Source of the DNA: Methanoculleus taiwanensis
Lineage (GTDB): Archaea; Halobacteriota; Methanomicrobia; Methanomicrobiales; Methanoculleaceae
DNA length: 64,000 bases
Reading direction: 5' to 3'
Assembly: GCF_004102725.1 (NCBI RefSeq)
Contig: NZ_LHQS01000002.1
Location: 1 to 64,000, forward strand
A program made the position numbers and the translations under genes. This document shows, in pieces, positions 15,717 through 25,536 of the stretch (the stretch's first letter is position 1; every line of letters starts with the position of its first letter). Under the pieces are notes generated by a model, which worked only from the letters and a program-made list of their open reading frames with translations, searched no databases and had not been told where the DNA came from.

Positions 15717-17090
15717 TCACCCGCCTGTCGGGACGAGCCGGTAGACAGTCCCGGTGGTGCCGGTCGGGCCTGCATTCTCCGAGGTCAGGACGTAGAGTTC
15801 GTTCTCCGCATCCTGGCCGAACGAGAGGATATACGCCCCGACTCCTCCCGCTCCGGTACCAGCGACGGCCAGTTCGCTCATACTCCACGGGGTCGTGGCG
15901 TTACCGCCTTCTGCGGGCACGGCAGCAAAGAGCGTCCCGTCGCCGGTGCTCCAGTCGCCGAAGACGTATTGCCCTTGAAGAGCGGGAATGCTGCTCCCCC
16001 AGTACACGTACCCGCCGATCACCGCCTGGCCGATCCCGTCCGGTTGTCCCGCGTTCGGGTATTCGATGATCGGCCCGGTAAGCATCTCTCCTCGGCTCCC
16101 GGTCTCCGGGCATCCGGCTGCCGGCGCACCCGGGTTCTGCGGGTCGAAGCAGTGAGTTCCTTCCTTGATATTCCAGCCGTAGTTCTCACCGGCGCGGGCG
16201 ATATTCACCTCCTCCCAGCGATTCTGGCCGACGTCACCGACGAAGAGGCTCTGCTCGCCGCCGGCGTCAAAGGCGATGCGGAACGGGTTCCGGAACCCGT
16301 AGGCAAATATCTCGGGTCTGCCGGAGGTGCCGTCCGCGAAGGGGTTGCTCGCCGGGACGGCATACGGGTCGCCCCCGTTGACGTCGATCCGGAGGATGCT
16401 CCCAAGCACGGTCGAGGTGTTCTGGCCGTTGCCGGGCGGCGGGTGGCCGGGTCCGGTGTCGCCTGCCCCGCCGCCGTCTCCGAGTGGGACGTAGAGGTAG
16501 CCGTCCGGACCGAACGTTATCTGCCCGCCGTTATGGTTCGCCTGGGGCTGGTCGACCCGGAGCAGGATCCGTTCCGAACCGGGATCGGCCGTATCCGGGT
16601 CACCTTCGGCGGCCGAGAACTCCGCAAGGTGGCTCGTGTGATCCCACCCGTCCGGCGCCCCTTCTGCGAGCGGTGCGCTGTAGTAGACGAAGAACTTCCC
16701 GTTCTCCGTAAAGTTCGGGTGCAGCGCCATCCCAAGGAGGCCGCGTTCGTCGTAACCCGGGTTCAGGTTCACCATCCTTCCCCGGATATCGAGGAATGGT
16801 TCGTCCTGGAGGGTGCCGTTCTCGATAATGCGGATCGTCCCCGTCTGGTCGGCGATGAAGAGTCGTCCCGATCCGTTGGCGGGCGCTGCGAGGGCAATCG
16901 GAGCGGTAAGCCCGGTAGCGACCGTTTCAAGCCCGACGGCGACCTCTCCGGCAGGCGTGACGGTGCCCGACGTCCGGGTATCCGTCGTAGCGGTGCCGGA
17001 CGGCGCCCCAAGGAGCTGAATTCCGATAAAGGCCGCCGCACCAAGGAGAAAGAGCGCGATAATCGCGGCAATGATCAATCCTTTCTGCAT
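15717..17090 (-). CDS. PQQ-type soluble glucose/sorbosone dehydrogenase-like beta-propeller
   Basis: 457 residues from the ATG at 17090 (GGGTGA before it). A signal anchor lies at 3-30 (LIIAAIIALFLLGAAAFIGIQLL). Then comes a six-bladed propeller with family signatures: GLTAPIALA, DERGLLGMALHPNF, QANHNGGQITFGPDGYLYVPLGDGGGAGD, GSILRIDVNG, YGFRNPFRIAFD and NRWEEVNI. The NHNGG histidine and GDGG calcium loop are those of PQQ glucose dehydrogenase. Methanogens are not known to make PQQ, so the cofactor and substrate are open. Confidence 0.85.
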   Translation of the reverse strand: MQKGLIIAAIIALFLLGAAAFIGIQLLGAPSGTATTDTRTSGTVTPAGEVAVGLETVATGLTAPIALAAPANGSGRLFIADQTGTIRIIENGTLQDEPFLDIRGRMVNLNPGYDERGLLGMALHPNFTENGKFFVYYSAPLAEGAPDGWDHTSHLAEFSAAEGDPDTADPGSERILLRVDQPQANHNGGQITFGPDGYLYVPLGDGGGAGDTGPGHPPPGNGQNTSTVLGSILRIDVNGGDPYAVPASNPFADGTSGRPEIFAYGFRNPFRIAFDAGGEQSLFVGDVGQNRWEEVNIARAGENYGWNIKEGTHCFDPQNPGAPAAGCPETGSRGEMLTGPIIEYPNAGQPDGIGQAVIGGYVYWGSSIPALQGQYVFGDWSTGDGTLFAAVPAEGGNATTPWSMSELAVAGTGAGGVGAYILSFGQDAENELYVLTSENAGPTGTTGTVYRLVPTGG

Positions 17091-17152
17091 TGTCACCCAC
17101 GCTTCCCGGGTAGGGGAGTGGCTCCTATAAATAGAATGTGCGGGCGCCCTCG

Positions 17153-18577
17153 TCAGAAGGTGCCGTCCTGTTCGAAACTCCTGCCGAACCGGATCGCGAG
17201 TTCGGCTTTGTAGAGCTCTTTCCCGAGGTATGCGGCGTGATCCATCCGGGAGAGGCGGCCTTCGGCGAGGAGCGCGGCAAAGACGTCTTCCCACCGCCTG
17301 CCCCTGATCGCCGTGCCGTCGTGGACGGCGACAATGCAGTCGCCCTCGATGCCGATCCGGATGCACCCGAGCGGGTCGTACTCGATCTCCTCCGGCATCG
17401 GGGGAGCGGTAATCTCCGTATCGTACTCAAGGGGCGGCTCCCGCCGTCGCCGCTTTTCTTTCAGGATAAGGAGGTCGAGGCCGAGGTCTTTCGGGTAGGG
17501 GCGGCCCGAGAGGAGTACCGCCATCTCGGTCGCCCGCCGCATCTCCGCCACCGACCCTTTTGTCTTGTCGGAGTGCTCGCTTGTGAAGATGACGGCGGAG
17601 CCGAGTTCGTGCGCCATGGCGCAGAGGAGCGCGTTCGCGCCCGGGGAGTCGGCGTCGAGGAGTTCTACGACGTTTCCCGCGCCGAAGAAGAGGGGACAGT
17701 CCACCGTTTCGAAACCGGCAAGCGACGCGACGAGACCCGACCCGACGGGCTGCAGGAGCGGATCGGCGATGAGGCAGGAGATGCCCGCGGCCTCTGCGGT
17801 TGCGAGGTTCTCATCAAGGCTTTTATCGCGGGGGACAACCACCGCCGCGGCGCCGGATGCCGCGACCGCCGCGCCGACCATCGGAATATTCCCTTCGTGC
17901 AGGCTCAGCACCAGATCCGCGCGTTCGAGCGCCGCTTCGATGAGGTGTGGCTCCTGGCTGTCGACCGCAAGCGGCCTGTCGATATCGGCGACCTCCCGGA
18001 AGACCCGCCGGACGTCATCCGGCGTGGCATCGAAACCGAACCCGAGGTCGACGATATCCGCCCCGGAGGCGAAGAACTGCTCCACCTCCGCCCGGAGGTC
18101 GTCCTGTTTGTGCGCATCCATAATCTCGGCAAGCACCTTGATCCGCGATCCGCCGCCGACTTTAAGCCCGCGGATCAAAAAGTCGCAGTCTGCCGCCGCT
18201 TCACGCTCCCCAACCTTCCTGCAGGCCTCAGCCCGCCGTTCCGCAGCCAGAAAGTCGTCTGCGGGAATCGTCCCCGAGAGCCTGACCGAATCCAGCACCG
18301 AAAGCACCAGGGCCAGATCTGCGGCGTGGCGCGGACCGCGGTAGACGGGGACGCCGGTTGCATCTTCCACCTCCGCGAATGATGCGGTGCACATCCCCGA
18401 GACGATCGCCATGTCGTACCCTGCACCGGCAAGCAGCGAGCGGAGCTGCCGGGGAGTAAGGAACGAGGCTATCTCCCCGGTTATCGCCACGGTAATATCG
18501 TATCTTCCGGAAAAGCGCTCCGCGGTCTTCCGGACGGTGGCCTCCGTCGTCGAACCGGTAGGCAGTAAGATGCGCAT
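17153..18577 (-). CDS. Dihydropteroate synthase-like protein (TIGR00284 type)
   Basis: A 474-residue archaeal DHPS-related protein. The N-terminal domain (1-150) begins MRILLPTGSTTEATVRKTAE. The TIM-barrel part has GGSRIKVLAEIMDA, GADIVDLGFGFDATPDDV, RPLAVDSQEP and ADLVLSLHEGN. In methanogens such proteins have been linked to tetrahydromethanopterin synthesis. The C-terminal extension (about 370-474) is specific to this archaeal type. It diverges from the PHP gene with only 44 bp between the start codons. Confidence 0.8.
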   Translation of the reverse strand: MRILLPTGSTTEATVRKTAERFSGRYDITVAITGEIASFLTPRQLRSLLAGAGYDMAIVSGMCTASFAEVEDATGVPVYRGPRHAADLALVLSVLDSVRLSGTIPADDFLAAERRAEACRKVGEREAAADCDFLIRGLKVGGGSRIKVLAEIMDAHKQDDLRAEVEQFFASGADIVDLGFGFDATPDDVRRVFREVADIDRPLAVDSQEPHLIEAALERADLVLSLHEGNIPMVGAAVAASGAAAVVVPRDKSLDENLATAEAAGISCLIADPLLQPVGSGLVASLAGFETVDCPLFFGAGNVVELLDADSPGANALLCAMAHELGSAVIFTSEHSDKTKGSVAEMRRATEMAVLLSGRPYPKDLGLDLLILKEKRRRREPPLEYDTEITAPPMPEEIEYDPLGCIRIGIEGDCIVAVHDGTAIRGRRWEDVFAALLAEGRLSRMDHAAYLGKELYKAELAIRFGRSFEQDGTF

Positions 18578-18621
18578 ACGTTTCCATTATCATTCAGAAC
18601 GTGAAAAATAGTTGTGATCTC

Positions 18622-19287
18622 ATGTTGCGGTGCGACCTGCATATCCACACAAACTTCTCAAAGGACGGCGAGAGCAGTGTCGAGGATATCCTCCGCCGCG
18701 CCGAGGCGGTGGGTCTCGACGCGATCGCCATCACGGATCACGACACCGTGGAAGGGGCACGCTATGCCCTGACATGCGAGACACCGCTTGTCGTCATTCC
18801 GGGGATGGAGATATCGACGAAACACGGGCATCTCATCGCCCTCGGGATAACCGACCCGATCCCGTCCGGTCGCGACTTCCTCGAGACCGTCGCCTATGCG
18901 CGTGCACGCGGAGCGCTGCTGATCCTCCCGCACCCGTATCACATGTGGCGCCACGGTGTCGGACGGAAGCTGAAGGTCGGGATAGCGTCGGTGGACGCGG
19001 TCGAGACCTTTAACAGCCGGTATATTACGGGTCAGGCGAACCGGAAGGCGGCGAAGATCGCCCGGCAGTACGACAAACCCTGTGTGGGTGGCAGCGATGC
19101 GCATAACGCCCGTTACGTCGGATTCGGCCACGCGCTGGTCTCGGCGGAACCGGACGTCGCCTCGATCCTCAAGGCGATCCGGGAGGGGAATACCATAGCA
19201 GGCGGCAGGATGACGCCGCTGCACACCTATACCCGCCAGTCCCTTAAAGGGGCCCTTCGGAGGATCAAACGACGGGTACACCAATGA
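18622..19287 (+). CDS. PHP-domain metal-dependent phosphoesterase
   Basis: About 221 residues from the ATG at 18622. GTGATC ends 2 nt before it, which places the anti-Shine-Dalgarno match at normal spacing; the in-frame GTG at 18601 lacks a site. PHP motifs are complete: CDLHIHTNFSKDG, ITDHDTVEG, IPGMEISTKHGHLIALG, LILPHPYH and GGSDAHNARYVG. Such single PHP proteins hydrolyse phosphate esters or nucleotides (YciV/TrpH-like). It overlaps truA by 4 bp. Confidence 0.85.
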   Translation: MLRCDLHIHTNFSKDGESSVEDILRRAEAVGLDAIAITDHDTVEGARYALTCETPLVVIPGMEISTKHGHLIALGITDPIPSGRDFLETVAYARARGALLILPHPYHMWRHGVGRKLKVGIASVDAVETFNSRYITGQANRKAAKIARQYDKPCVGGSDAHNARYVGFGHALVSAEPDVASILKAIREGNTIAGGRMTPLHTYTRQSLKGALRRIKRRVHQ

Positions 19288-20081
19288 GGCTCGCGCTCCG
19301 GATCGCGTACCTCGGCGGTGGTTTCTTCGGCTCGCAGATGCAGCCCGATCTCCGGACGGTCGAGGGAGAGATCATCGAGGCGTGCATGCGGCTCGGGCTC
19401 TTCGACGACTGGCGAAGCGCCGCCTTTCAGACAGCCGGGCGGACCGACCGGGGGGTGCACGCCCGGAGGTGGGTCGCCGCCTTCACGACGCCCCTCCCCG
19501 ATCGCGCCCTGCAGGCGCTCGGTGCGCTGCTCCCCCCCGATATCTGGTGCACGGGCTACGCGGTCGTCCCGGAGTCGTTCAACCCCCGGTATGACGCTCT
19601 CTCACGGACGTACCGCTACTACTTCCCCGATCCCCCGGCCGACACCGGTGCCATGCAGGAGATGGCGGAGCGGTTCGTCGGCCGCCACGACTTCTCGTCG
19701 TTTGCCCGGATCGGTGACAAAAATCCGGAGCGGACGGTGCTTGACGCCAGGATATTTCCGGAAGGGCAGTTCTGCGTCTTTGAGGTCACGGCAGAGAGTT
19801 TCCTCTGGAATATGGTCCGGTGCATGGCCACGGCAATCGATATGGCCGGTCGGGGCGTTGCCACCGTCGACGATCTCGGCGCATTCCTCGAAAAGCCCGG
19901 TTCCGACCGGCTCCCGGCATCGCCGGCCGAGGGGCTGATTCTCTGGGATGTCGACTATGAACAGGTCTTTACTCCGCTCCGGACGGATGCGAAGAGCCGG
20001 AAGTATCTCACCACGCTCCGACGCCACCACGCCCTGATGGAGCGGATATCGGGCGTTCTCCCGGAACCCGGGTCCGGGTGA
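19284..20081 (+). CDS. truA: tRNA pseudouridine(38-40) synthase TruA
   Basis: A 265-residue enzyme that makes pseudouridine in the anticodon arm of tRNA. The catalytic aspartate is D55 in AGRTDRGVHA. Other TruA motifs: RIAYLGGGFFGSQ, RYDALSRTYRYYF, FVGRHDFSSFAR and ESFLWNMVRCM. Length fits the family. Its start overlaps the PHP gene stop (ATGA), suggesting a two-gene operon. The tail after KYLTTLRRHHALMERI is short and unremarkable. Confidence 0.93.
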   Translation: MRLALRIAYLGGGFFGSQMQPDLRTVEGEIIEACMRLGLFDDWRSAAFQTAGRTDRGVHARRWVAAFTTPLPDRALQALGALLPPDIWCTGYAVVPESFNPRYDALSRTYRYYFPDPPADTGAMQEMAERFVGRHDFSSFARIGDKNPERTVLDARIFPEGQFCVFEVTAESFLWNMVRCMATAIDMAGRGVATVDDLGAFLEKPGSDRLPASPAEGLILWDVDYEQVFTPLRTDAKSRKYLTTLRRHHALMERISGVLPEPGSG

Positions 20082-20639
20082 CGGCGCCTTTGCATCCCCG
20101 GGCTTTCCGGATACGTGAATGGGTGGGAAGGGGGACGGGAGCCTCTGGTACGCGTATTGCCATCTCCTGCATATCAATCCTTTCGCCCTGCCCTCCGGGT
20201 ATCGGAGGGCTCCCCGACACCTGCAGCGGGTTGCAGTTCTTTTTATGTGGGTGATCGGGAAACGGGGCTGCCATGATCTTTTGGTTTAAAAAGAATAGTG
20301 CCGTACGGGATGAATTCTCCAAAGGAGGTGCGGCAGGGAAAATCACACCCGGCTGGTGCCGTTTTCGTTGAGCACATATAATACTTGTGCATATCCGGTG
20401 CGTCTGCAGATGACCGTCCGTGAAAACAGGTGCAGGGGATCGGCTCCAGGCCGAATCCGTACCGATTCCTCAATAAGCGGGCTCTCCGGAACCTTTATAT
20501 ATTCTTTCGAAGGGGTAACACACACGATGGTAATTACATCTCGTTCTAATTTAAATAGTGTTAACGAAATGCTGTTAATAATAACATATTAATATATGTC
20601 TGAACAGTCCCGTTCCAGTACGTCAAGGGGGGAAAGTGG
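20082..20639. other. Intergenic region with AT-rich promoter of the surface-glycan operon
   Basis: No gene is seen in the first 450 bp. From about 20530 the sequence becomes very AT-rich, with TATA-like attaatatatg at 20588-20598 about 45 nt before the ATG at 20640. The site AAGGGGGGA just before that ATG is a strong ribosome binding site. The shift in base composition marks the boundary between the housekeeping part and the surface locus. Confidence 0.55.
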
Positions 20640-21794
20640 ATGTACGACATTGATCCAGGTCTCGGAACGGAGCCTGCAGGTGCAGGTGGGCATAGCGCCC
20701 GGGAGATTACCGTTCCACGACCACAGTTTGCAGATACAGGTAACCGTAGAGAACTAGACCGTCTGATCCGCAGGGAGTACGAGCTGAAGAGCTCCATCGA
20801 GACCCCTACGCTCCATTGTCAGATACAGGAATCGATTAATCCGCTGAAACAGCCGACTCTGCCCGGATACCGAAGAACAGTAAACGAGAATATCGAAACT
20901 CCTGCTCAACCGCTCAAGAAAGCCCGGAAGAAGTCGCTTGTTGCAATACCCTGCCTCAATGAGGCGGTAGCGATAGGCTCGCTTGTTCTTATGGCCCGTC
21001 GCTACGTCGATGAGGTTCTCGTCGTCGATGACGGGAGCAGCGATGAAACGGCGAATATCGCCCGGGAAGCAGGAGCAACGGTGATCTCGCACGGATCGCA
21101 GCAGGGCAAAGGCCGGGCGATAAAGACCTCGCTCCGGTACGCCGCTGAGAACGAGTTCGATGCTCTGGTCTTCATGGACGGGGACGGTCAGCACAACCCG
21201 GAAGAGATCCCGAGCCTCCTCGAACCGATAGCCGACGGTGACGCCGACCTCGTCATCGGGTACCGGACACTCGATCAGATGCCGGTCTACCGGCGCTTCG
21301 GCAGAACCGTCCTTGACGTCGTCACCAGCGCTGGCCATACCATCACTGACTCACAGTGCGGCTTTCGGGCTCTGAACCGGCGGTCGATCGAATCCATGTT
21401 CGATTCACTGCGAAAAGACGATTTTTCGACCGAGTCCGAGATGCTCCAGGTAGCCCAGGCGGAGAACTTGCGCGTCGGGGAGCGCCCCATCAACTGCAAG
21501 TACGGCGACTTCGATACATCGACGAAGAACCCGTTCACCCATGGCTTCGAGGTGCTCACGTCGCTCTTCTGGCTCTCGGTTGAGAAAAAACCGCTCCTGT
21601 ACTTCGGAGTGCCGGGCTTTGCATCGATCGCCCTCGGCATGCTCCTCTGGATGCAGTTCCTCGCGGTATTCAATGAATCCGGAGCGTTCTCACTCGAGTA
21701 CGGGTTTACCCTCTCGGCTCTGTTCGTTGCCGGTGTGATAACGCTCCTGATGGGAGTGATGCTCGATATCGTCTCACGGGTGAGGGCATCATGA
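20640..21794 (+). CDS. Family 2 glycosyltransferase with C-terminal membrane segments (DPM1-like)
   Basis: 384 residues. The first 95 are a polar extension of unknown role, supported as coding by the strong ribosome site before the ATG. The GT2 domain (about 97-290) starts SLVAIPCLNEAVAIGSL, with EVLVVDDGSSDETANIAREAG and the metal-binding FMDGDGQHNPEEI, then DSQCGFRALNR. Two C-terminal transmembrane helices (LLYFGVPGFASIALGMLLWMQF and LSALFVAGVITLLMGVML) put it at the membrane. It is likely to load a sugar on a polyprenyl phosphate or start a glycan. First gene of the operon. Confidence 0.87.
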   Translation: MYDIDPGLGTEPAGAGGHSAREITVPRPQFADTGNRRELDRLIRREYELKSSIETPTLHCQIQESINPLKQPTLPGYRRTVNENIETPAQPLKKARKKSLVAIPCLNEAVAIGSLVLMARRYVDEVLVVDDGSSDETANIAREAGATVISHGSQQGKGRAIKTSLRYAAENEFDALVFMDGDGQHNPEEIPSLLEPIADGDADLVIGYRTLDQMPVYRRFGRTVLDVVTSAGHTITDSQCGFRALNRRSIESMFDSLRKDDFSTESEMLQVAQAENLRVGERPINCKYGDFDTSTKNPFTHGFEVLTSLFWLSVEKKPLLYFGVPGFASIALGMLLWMQFLAVFNESGAFSLEYGFTLSALFVAGVITLLMGVMLDIVSRVRAS

Positions 21795-21834
21795 ACGGAT
21801 CGCTGCCACGTGTGGAAATAGCGGAGATGACGCC

Positions 21835-22914
21835 ATGATAGGAATAATTCTCGGTACACGCCCTGAAATCATCAAGATGTCGCCGGTCATCCGGGAGTGC
21901 GAGCGGAGGAACCTCGACTACTTCGTCCTGCATACCGGCCAGCACTACTCGCACGAGATGGACAGAGTCTTCTTCGAAGACCTCGATCTCCCGGAACCGC
22001 ACTACAATCTGGACGTCGGTTCGGGAAGCCACGCCGAACAGACGGCGAAGATCATGACCGGTGCCGAGAGCATCCTCCTTAAAGAGGCTCCCGATGTCGT
22101 CCTCGTGCAGGGCGATACCAACACCGTTGTCGCTGGAGCGCTTGCCGCTTCAAAACTGCACATGCGGGTGGGTCATATCGAAGCGGGCCTGCGCAGTTTC
22201 AACCGGTGGATGCCGGAGGAGATCAACCGTATCCTCACGGATCATATGTCGGACTATCTCTTTGCCCCCACTGAAAAAGCCCGTGAGAATCTGCTCCGGG
22301 AGGGTATCGACGAGAAGAAGGTCTGCGTGACCGGCAACACCGTCGTGGACGCCATATACCAGAACCTCGATATCTCGCGGAAGAAGGTCAATGTCCTGCG
22401 GGATCTTGAGCTCAAGCCGAAAGAGTACTTCCTCGTCACCGCTCACCGGCAGGAGAACGTCGATAACAGAGCCCGGCTCAAGGATATCATCCATGGTCTC
22501 GAGTCAATTCGGAAAGAGTTCTCGATGCCGGTGATCTTCCCGGTGCATCCCCGGACAGCGAAACGGATCGACGAGCTCGGGATCGGGATGGACGGCATCC
22601 AGCTGACGAAACCCTTTGGGTTCCTTGAGTTCCTGCAGCTCGAGGCACAGGCGAGGCTCGTGCTCACCGACTCTGGCGGTGTGCAGGAGGAGGCGTGCGT
22701 CCTCGGTGTGCCCTGCGCCACGATGCGCTACGATACGGAGAGGCCGGAGACGCTGGACGTCGGATCCAACATACTGGTCGGCACCGAATCGGCGAAGATC
22801 CTCGAAGGTGTCAGGTCGGCAGCATGCCGGAGCAATCACTGGAAGAATCCGTACGGAGACGGAATCGCCGGGAAGATGATCGTGCTCGTCTGTGCCGCGG
22901 CACGGTCGAACTGA
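21835..22914 (+). CDS. wecB: UDP-N-acetylglucosamine 2-epimerase
   Basis: 359 residues. It makes UDP-ManNAc from UDP-GlcNAc. Family motifs: GTRPEIIKMSPVI at the N terminus, HTGQHYSHEMD, VQGDTNTVVAGALAA, VGHIEAGLRSFN, MPEEINR, TAHRQENVDN, VHPRT and LTDSGGVQEEAC. GGAGATGA precedes the ATG. The last 25 residues (after AACRSNHWKNPYGDG) include an unusual hydrophobic tail. Next gene is wecC, so the two enzymes act in sequence to UDP-ManNAcA. Confidence 0.94.
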   Translation: MIGIILGTRPEIIKMSPVIRECERRNLDYFVLHTGQHYSHEMDRVFFEDLDLPEPHYNLDVGSGSHAEQTAKIMTGAESILLKEAPDVVLVQGDTNTVVAGALAASKLHMRVGHIEAGLRSFNRWMPEEINRILTDHMSDYLFAPTEKARENLLREGIDEKKVCVTGNTVVDAIYQNLDISRKKVNVLRDLELKPKEYFLVTAHRQENVDNRARLKDIIHGLESIRKEFSMPVIFPVHPRTAKRIDELGIGMDGIQLTKPFGFLEFLQLEAQARLVLTDSGGVQEEACVLGVPCATMRYDTERPETLDVGSNILVGTESAKILEGVRSAACRSNHWKNPYGDGIAGKMIVLVCAAARSN

Positions 22915-22934
22915 GGCGATTTTGGGGGGAAAAC

Positions 22935-24305
22935 ATGAAAATCTGCGTTCTAGGATTGGGATACATTGGTCTACCGACAGCACTGCTCTTTGCGGCTTCG
23001 GGTTCGGACGTCGTCGGCGTCGATGTAAAGCAGAGCGTTGTGGATACCCTGAATCAGGGAAAACTGCCGTTTGAAGAGCCGGGAATATGCGAGCTCTTTG
23101 CGAGGGCGCGTGACCGGTTCGTCGCGAAGACCGAGCCTGAGGAGGCGGACGTCTTTTTAATCGCCGTTCCGACACCGCTCGACTCCGGGACGAAAGTCTC
23201 GGATCTCACCTTCGTCAAGAAGGCGGCGGGGATGATCGCGCCGTATCTCCGGAAGGGCAATCACGTCATCCTCGAGTCGACGGTGCCGCCCGGAACGAGC
23301 GAGCGGGTGATCATCCCGAGGCTCGAGAAGAGCGGGTTTTCCGCCGGGGATTTCCTGTACGCACACTGTCCCGAACGCGCCATCCCGGGGAGCACGCTTG
23401 CGGAGATGGTGAACAACTGCAGGGTCGTCGGCGGATACGACCGAGAGTCGACCGAACGGACGATAGAACTCTACCGTGCGTTCGTCCGGGGCACCATCTA
23501 CCAGACCGATACGAAGACCGCCGAGTTCGTCAAGCTGATGGAGAATACCTGCCGCGATGTCGGTATCGCTCTCGCAAACGAGTTTGCCCAGCTCTCGGAG
23601 GAGTGCGGCGTCAATGTCTGGGAGGCGATCAACCTTGCAAACAAGCATCCCCGGGTCTCCGTCTTAAACCCGGGCCCCGGTGTCGGCGGGCACTGCATCG
23701 CGATCGACCCGTGGTTCCTCACCGAGAACTCGACACGGTGCAAGATGATCTCGATGGCGCGGGAAGTCAACGACTCCATGCCGAACTACGTCCTGCACGT
23801 CGTCCGCGGGCTCGTGCACGGCATCCGTGACGCGAACGTCACTGTCTTCGGCGTCGCCTACAAAGGGAACGTCGACGATACCCGGGAGAGCCCTGCGATC
23901 AAGTTCATCAAACTTGCCGAGAACGAGGGGTATACCGTCCGGTGTTTCGACCCGCACGCAAAGCAGTTCCACTACCCGCTCCTCGATCTCGACGAGGCCG
24001 TCCGGGACAGCGACTGCATCGTCGTGCTCGCAGACCACGATTATTTCAGGACGCTCGATCCCGCCGGCGCTTCGATGCGGACGAAGAACGTCGTGGATAC
24101 GAGGAATATCCTGCCTCACGATAAATGGGCGGACGAAGGGTTTAACGTCCGGGTACTCGGCGACGGCGCAAGTTCGCCGCTCGTAACCCTCGGTGTCGCG
24201 AAGGTCGGTTCCGGCCAGGAGTCGGCGTTGCTCTCGCTCAGCCCGTCCGGGATCGCCCCGACCCTGCCGCCGGTCCCGCACGGGGAGCGGGGGGATATCT
24301 CATGA
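22935..24305 (+). CDS. wecC: UDP-N-acetyl-D-mannosamine dehydrogenase
   Basis: 456 residues from the ATG at 22935, after GGGGGGA. Oxidises UDP-ManNAc to UDP-ManNAcA with NAD. N-terminal Rossmann motif GLGYIGLPTALLFA, LESTVPPGTSE, KLMENTCRDVGIALANE, catalytic C254 in GVGGHCIAIDPW and AYKGNVDDTRESPA in the C-terminal domain. A 30-residue Ser/Pro-rich tail extends past the usual end. It follows wecB by 20 bp and is followed by a GT4 gene 22 bp on. Confidence 0.93.
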   Translation: MKICVLGLGYIGLPTALLFAASGSDVVGVDVKQSVVDTLNQGKLPFEEPGICELFARARDRFVAKTEPEEADVFLIAVPTPLDSGTKVSDLTFVKKAAGMIAPYLRKGNHVILESTVPPGTSERVIIPRLEKSGFSAGDFLYAHCPERAIPGSTLAEMVNNCRVVGGYDRESTERTIELYRAFVRGTIYQTDTKTAEFVKLMENTCRDVGIALANEFAQLSEECGVNVWEAINLANKHPRVSVLNPGPGVGGHCIAIDPWFLTENSTRCKMISMAREVNDSMPNYVLHVVRGLVHGIRDANVTVFGVAYKGNVDDTRESPAIKFIKLAENEGYTVRCFDPHAKQFHYPLLDLDEAVRDSDCIVVLADHDYFRTLDPAGASMRTKNVVDTRNILPHDKWADEGFNVRVLGDGASSPLVTLGVAKVGSGQESALLSLSPSGIAPTLPPVPHGERGDIS

Positions 24306-24327
24306 TGCCGCGAGGTGGGGCGTTAAG

Positions 24328-25536
24328 ATGAAACGTGTGCTCATCGTCTCGCAGCACTTCCCTCCCGAACGTTCCGGGAACGCGTCGCGTATCTACGATA
24401 CGGCCATGCACCTTGCTAAAATGGGTGTTCCGGTGACGGTCGTCGCGCCTCATCCGACGTTTCCGACCGGAACATTTCCGAGAGTCTGGAGACCGTCGGA
24501 AAAGACCGAGGTGGACGGCGTCGAGGTGATACGCCTCTTTGGCTGGCAGCCGAAGACGCGTGATCCGGGATTCGTCAGTAGAATGCTCTACTATCTCGTC
24601 TTCCCCCTGCACGTGCTCCTGCGGTTTCTCGTTACCGCGGGGCGCTACGACGTTATTATCACATCGACTCCGCCGCTCTTCACCGGAATACCGGGGGTTG
24701 TGGCAAAGCGCCTCTTCCGGAAGCGATGGATCCTCGATATCCGGGATCTCTGGATCGACGCCTCGGTCAGCCTCGGCTTTGTCAGGGAAGGGAGTCTCTA
24801 TGAGCGGATGAGCAGGCGGTTTGAACAGCTCTGCCTTGCCAATGCGGATCTCGTCGGCGTCACGACCACCGAACTCGGGCGGCGGATCGCCTCGCGGTAC
24901 CGGGTTGCCGCGCCGATGGAACTCATGCCGAACGGTGTCAACACCGACCTCTTCCGGCCGGTGATCGGCGAGAAGAAACGGCAGATCGTCTATGCCGGAA
25001 ACATCGGGCACGCCCAGGACCTCGATAAGGTCGCTCTCGCCGTAAAGGCGATGAACGGCAAGTACAACCTCAAGTTCCTCATCGTCGGCGACGGCGACAT
25101 CCGGGGACAGCTCGAGCAGCTCGTGCGGGCGGAAGACCTGGCCGACTGGGTTCTCTTCCCGGGTGTCCTGCCCCGCGAGGATATCCCGCGGCTCCTCTCG
25201 GAGTCGCTCATAGGGGTCGCTCCGCTCAAGAAGATGGCGAACCTCGAGTATGCGGCTCCGACCAAGGCGTACGAGTACATGGCCTGCGGCATTCCGTTCG
25301 TGGGCTGCGGCAACGGCGAGATTGCGCATCTCGCCAGTGAATCGGGCGCCGGGATCATCGCCGACAACACCCCTGAAGCGATCGCCCGGGCGCTCGCATC
25401 GCTCATCGACAATCCCGAGAAGATGGAGGAGATGGGGCGGCAGGGGAGAGCCTACGTGGCGAAGAACTACGATCGCAAGACGGTAGCCCGGAAGCTCAAA
25501 CAGCAGATCGAGAGGATGGCATGGAAGGGCGCGTAG
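24328..25536 (+). CDS. Family 4 glycosyltransferase (WbuB-like)
   Basis: 402 residues from the ATG at 24328, preceded by GAGGTGGGG. GT-B fold with VSQHFPPERSGNASRIYDTAMHLAKMG at the N terminus, DIRDLWIDASVSLG, then PNGVNTDLFRP, VYAGNIGHAQDLD and the GT4 end motif APTKAYEYMACGIPFVG. This type acts on ManNAc/FucNAc-containing O-antigen-like glycans in bacteria. It overlaps the next gene by 16 bp. Confidence 0.88.
   Translation: MKRVLIVSQHFPPERSGNASRIYDTAMHLAKMGVPVTVVAPHPTFPTGTFPRVWRPSEKTEVDGVEVIRLFGWQPKTRDPGFVSRMLYYLVFPLHVLLRFLVTAGRYDVIITSTPPLFTGIPGVVAKRLFRKRWILDIRDLWIDASVSLGFVREGSLYERMSRRFEQLCLANADLVGVTTTELGRRIASRYRVAAPMELMPNGVNTDLFRPVIGEKKRQIVYAGNIGHAQDLDKVALAVKAMNGKYNLKFLIVGDGDIRGQLEQLVRAEDLADWVLFPGVLPREDIPRLLSESLIGVAPLKKMANLEYAAPTKAYEYMACGIPFVGCGNGEIAHLASESGAGIIADNTPEAIARALASLIDNPEKMEEMGRQGRAYVAKNYDRKTVARKLKQQIERMAWKGA

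Noticed and set aside
20530-20600. Replication origin
   Set aside because: AT-rich, but without repeated origin boxes or a Cdc6/Orc gene nearby; it fits a promoter better.
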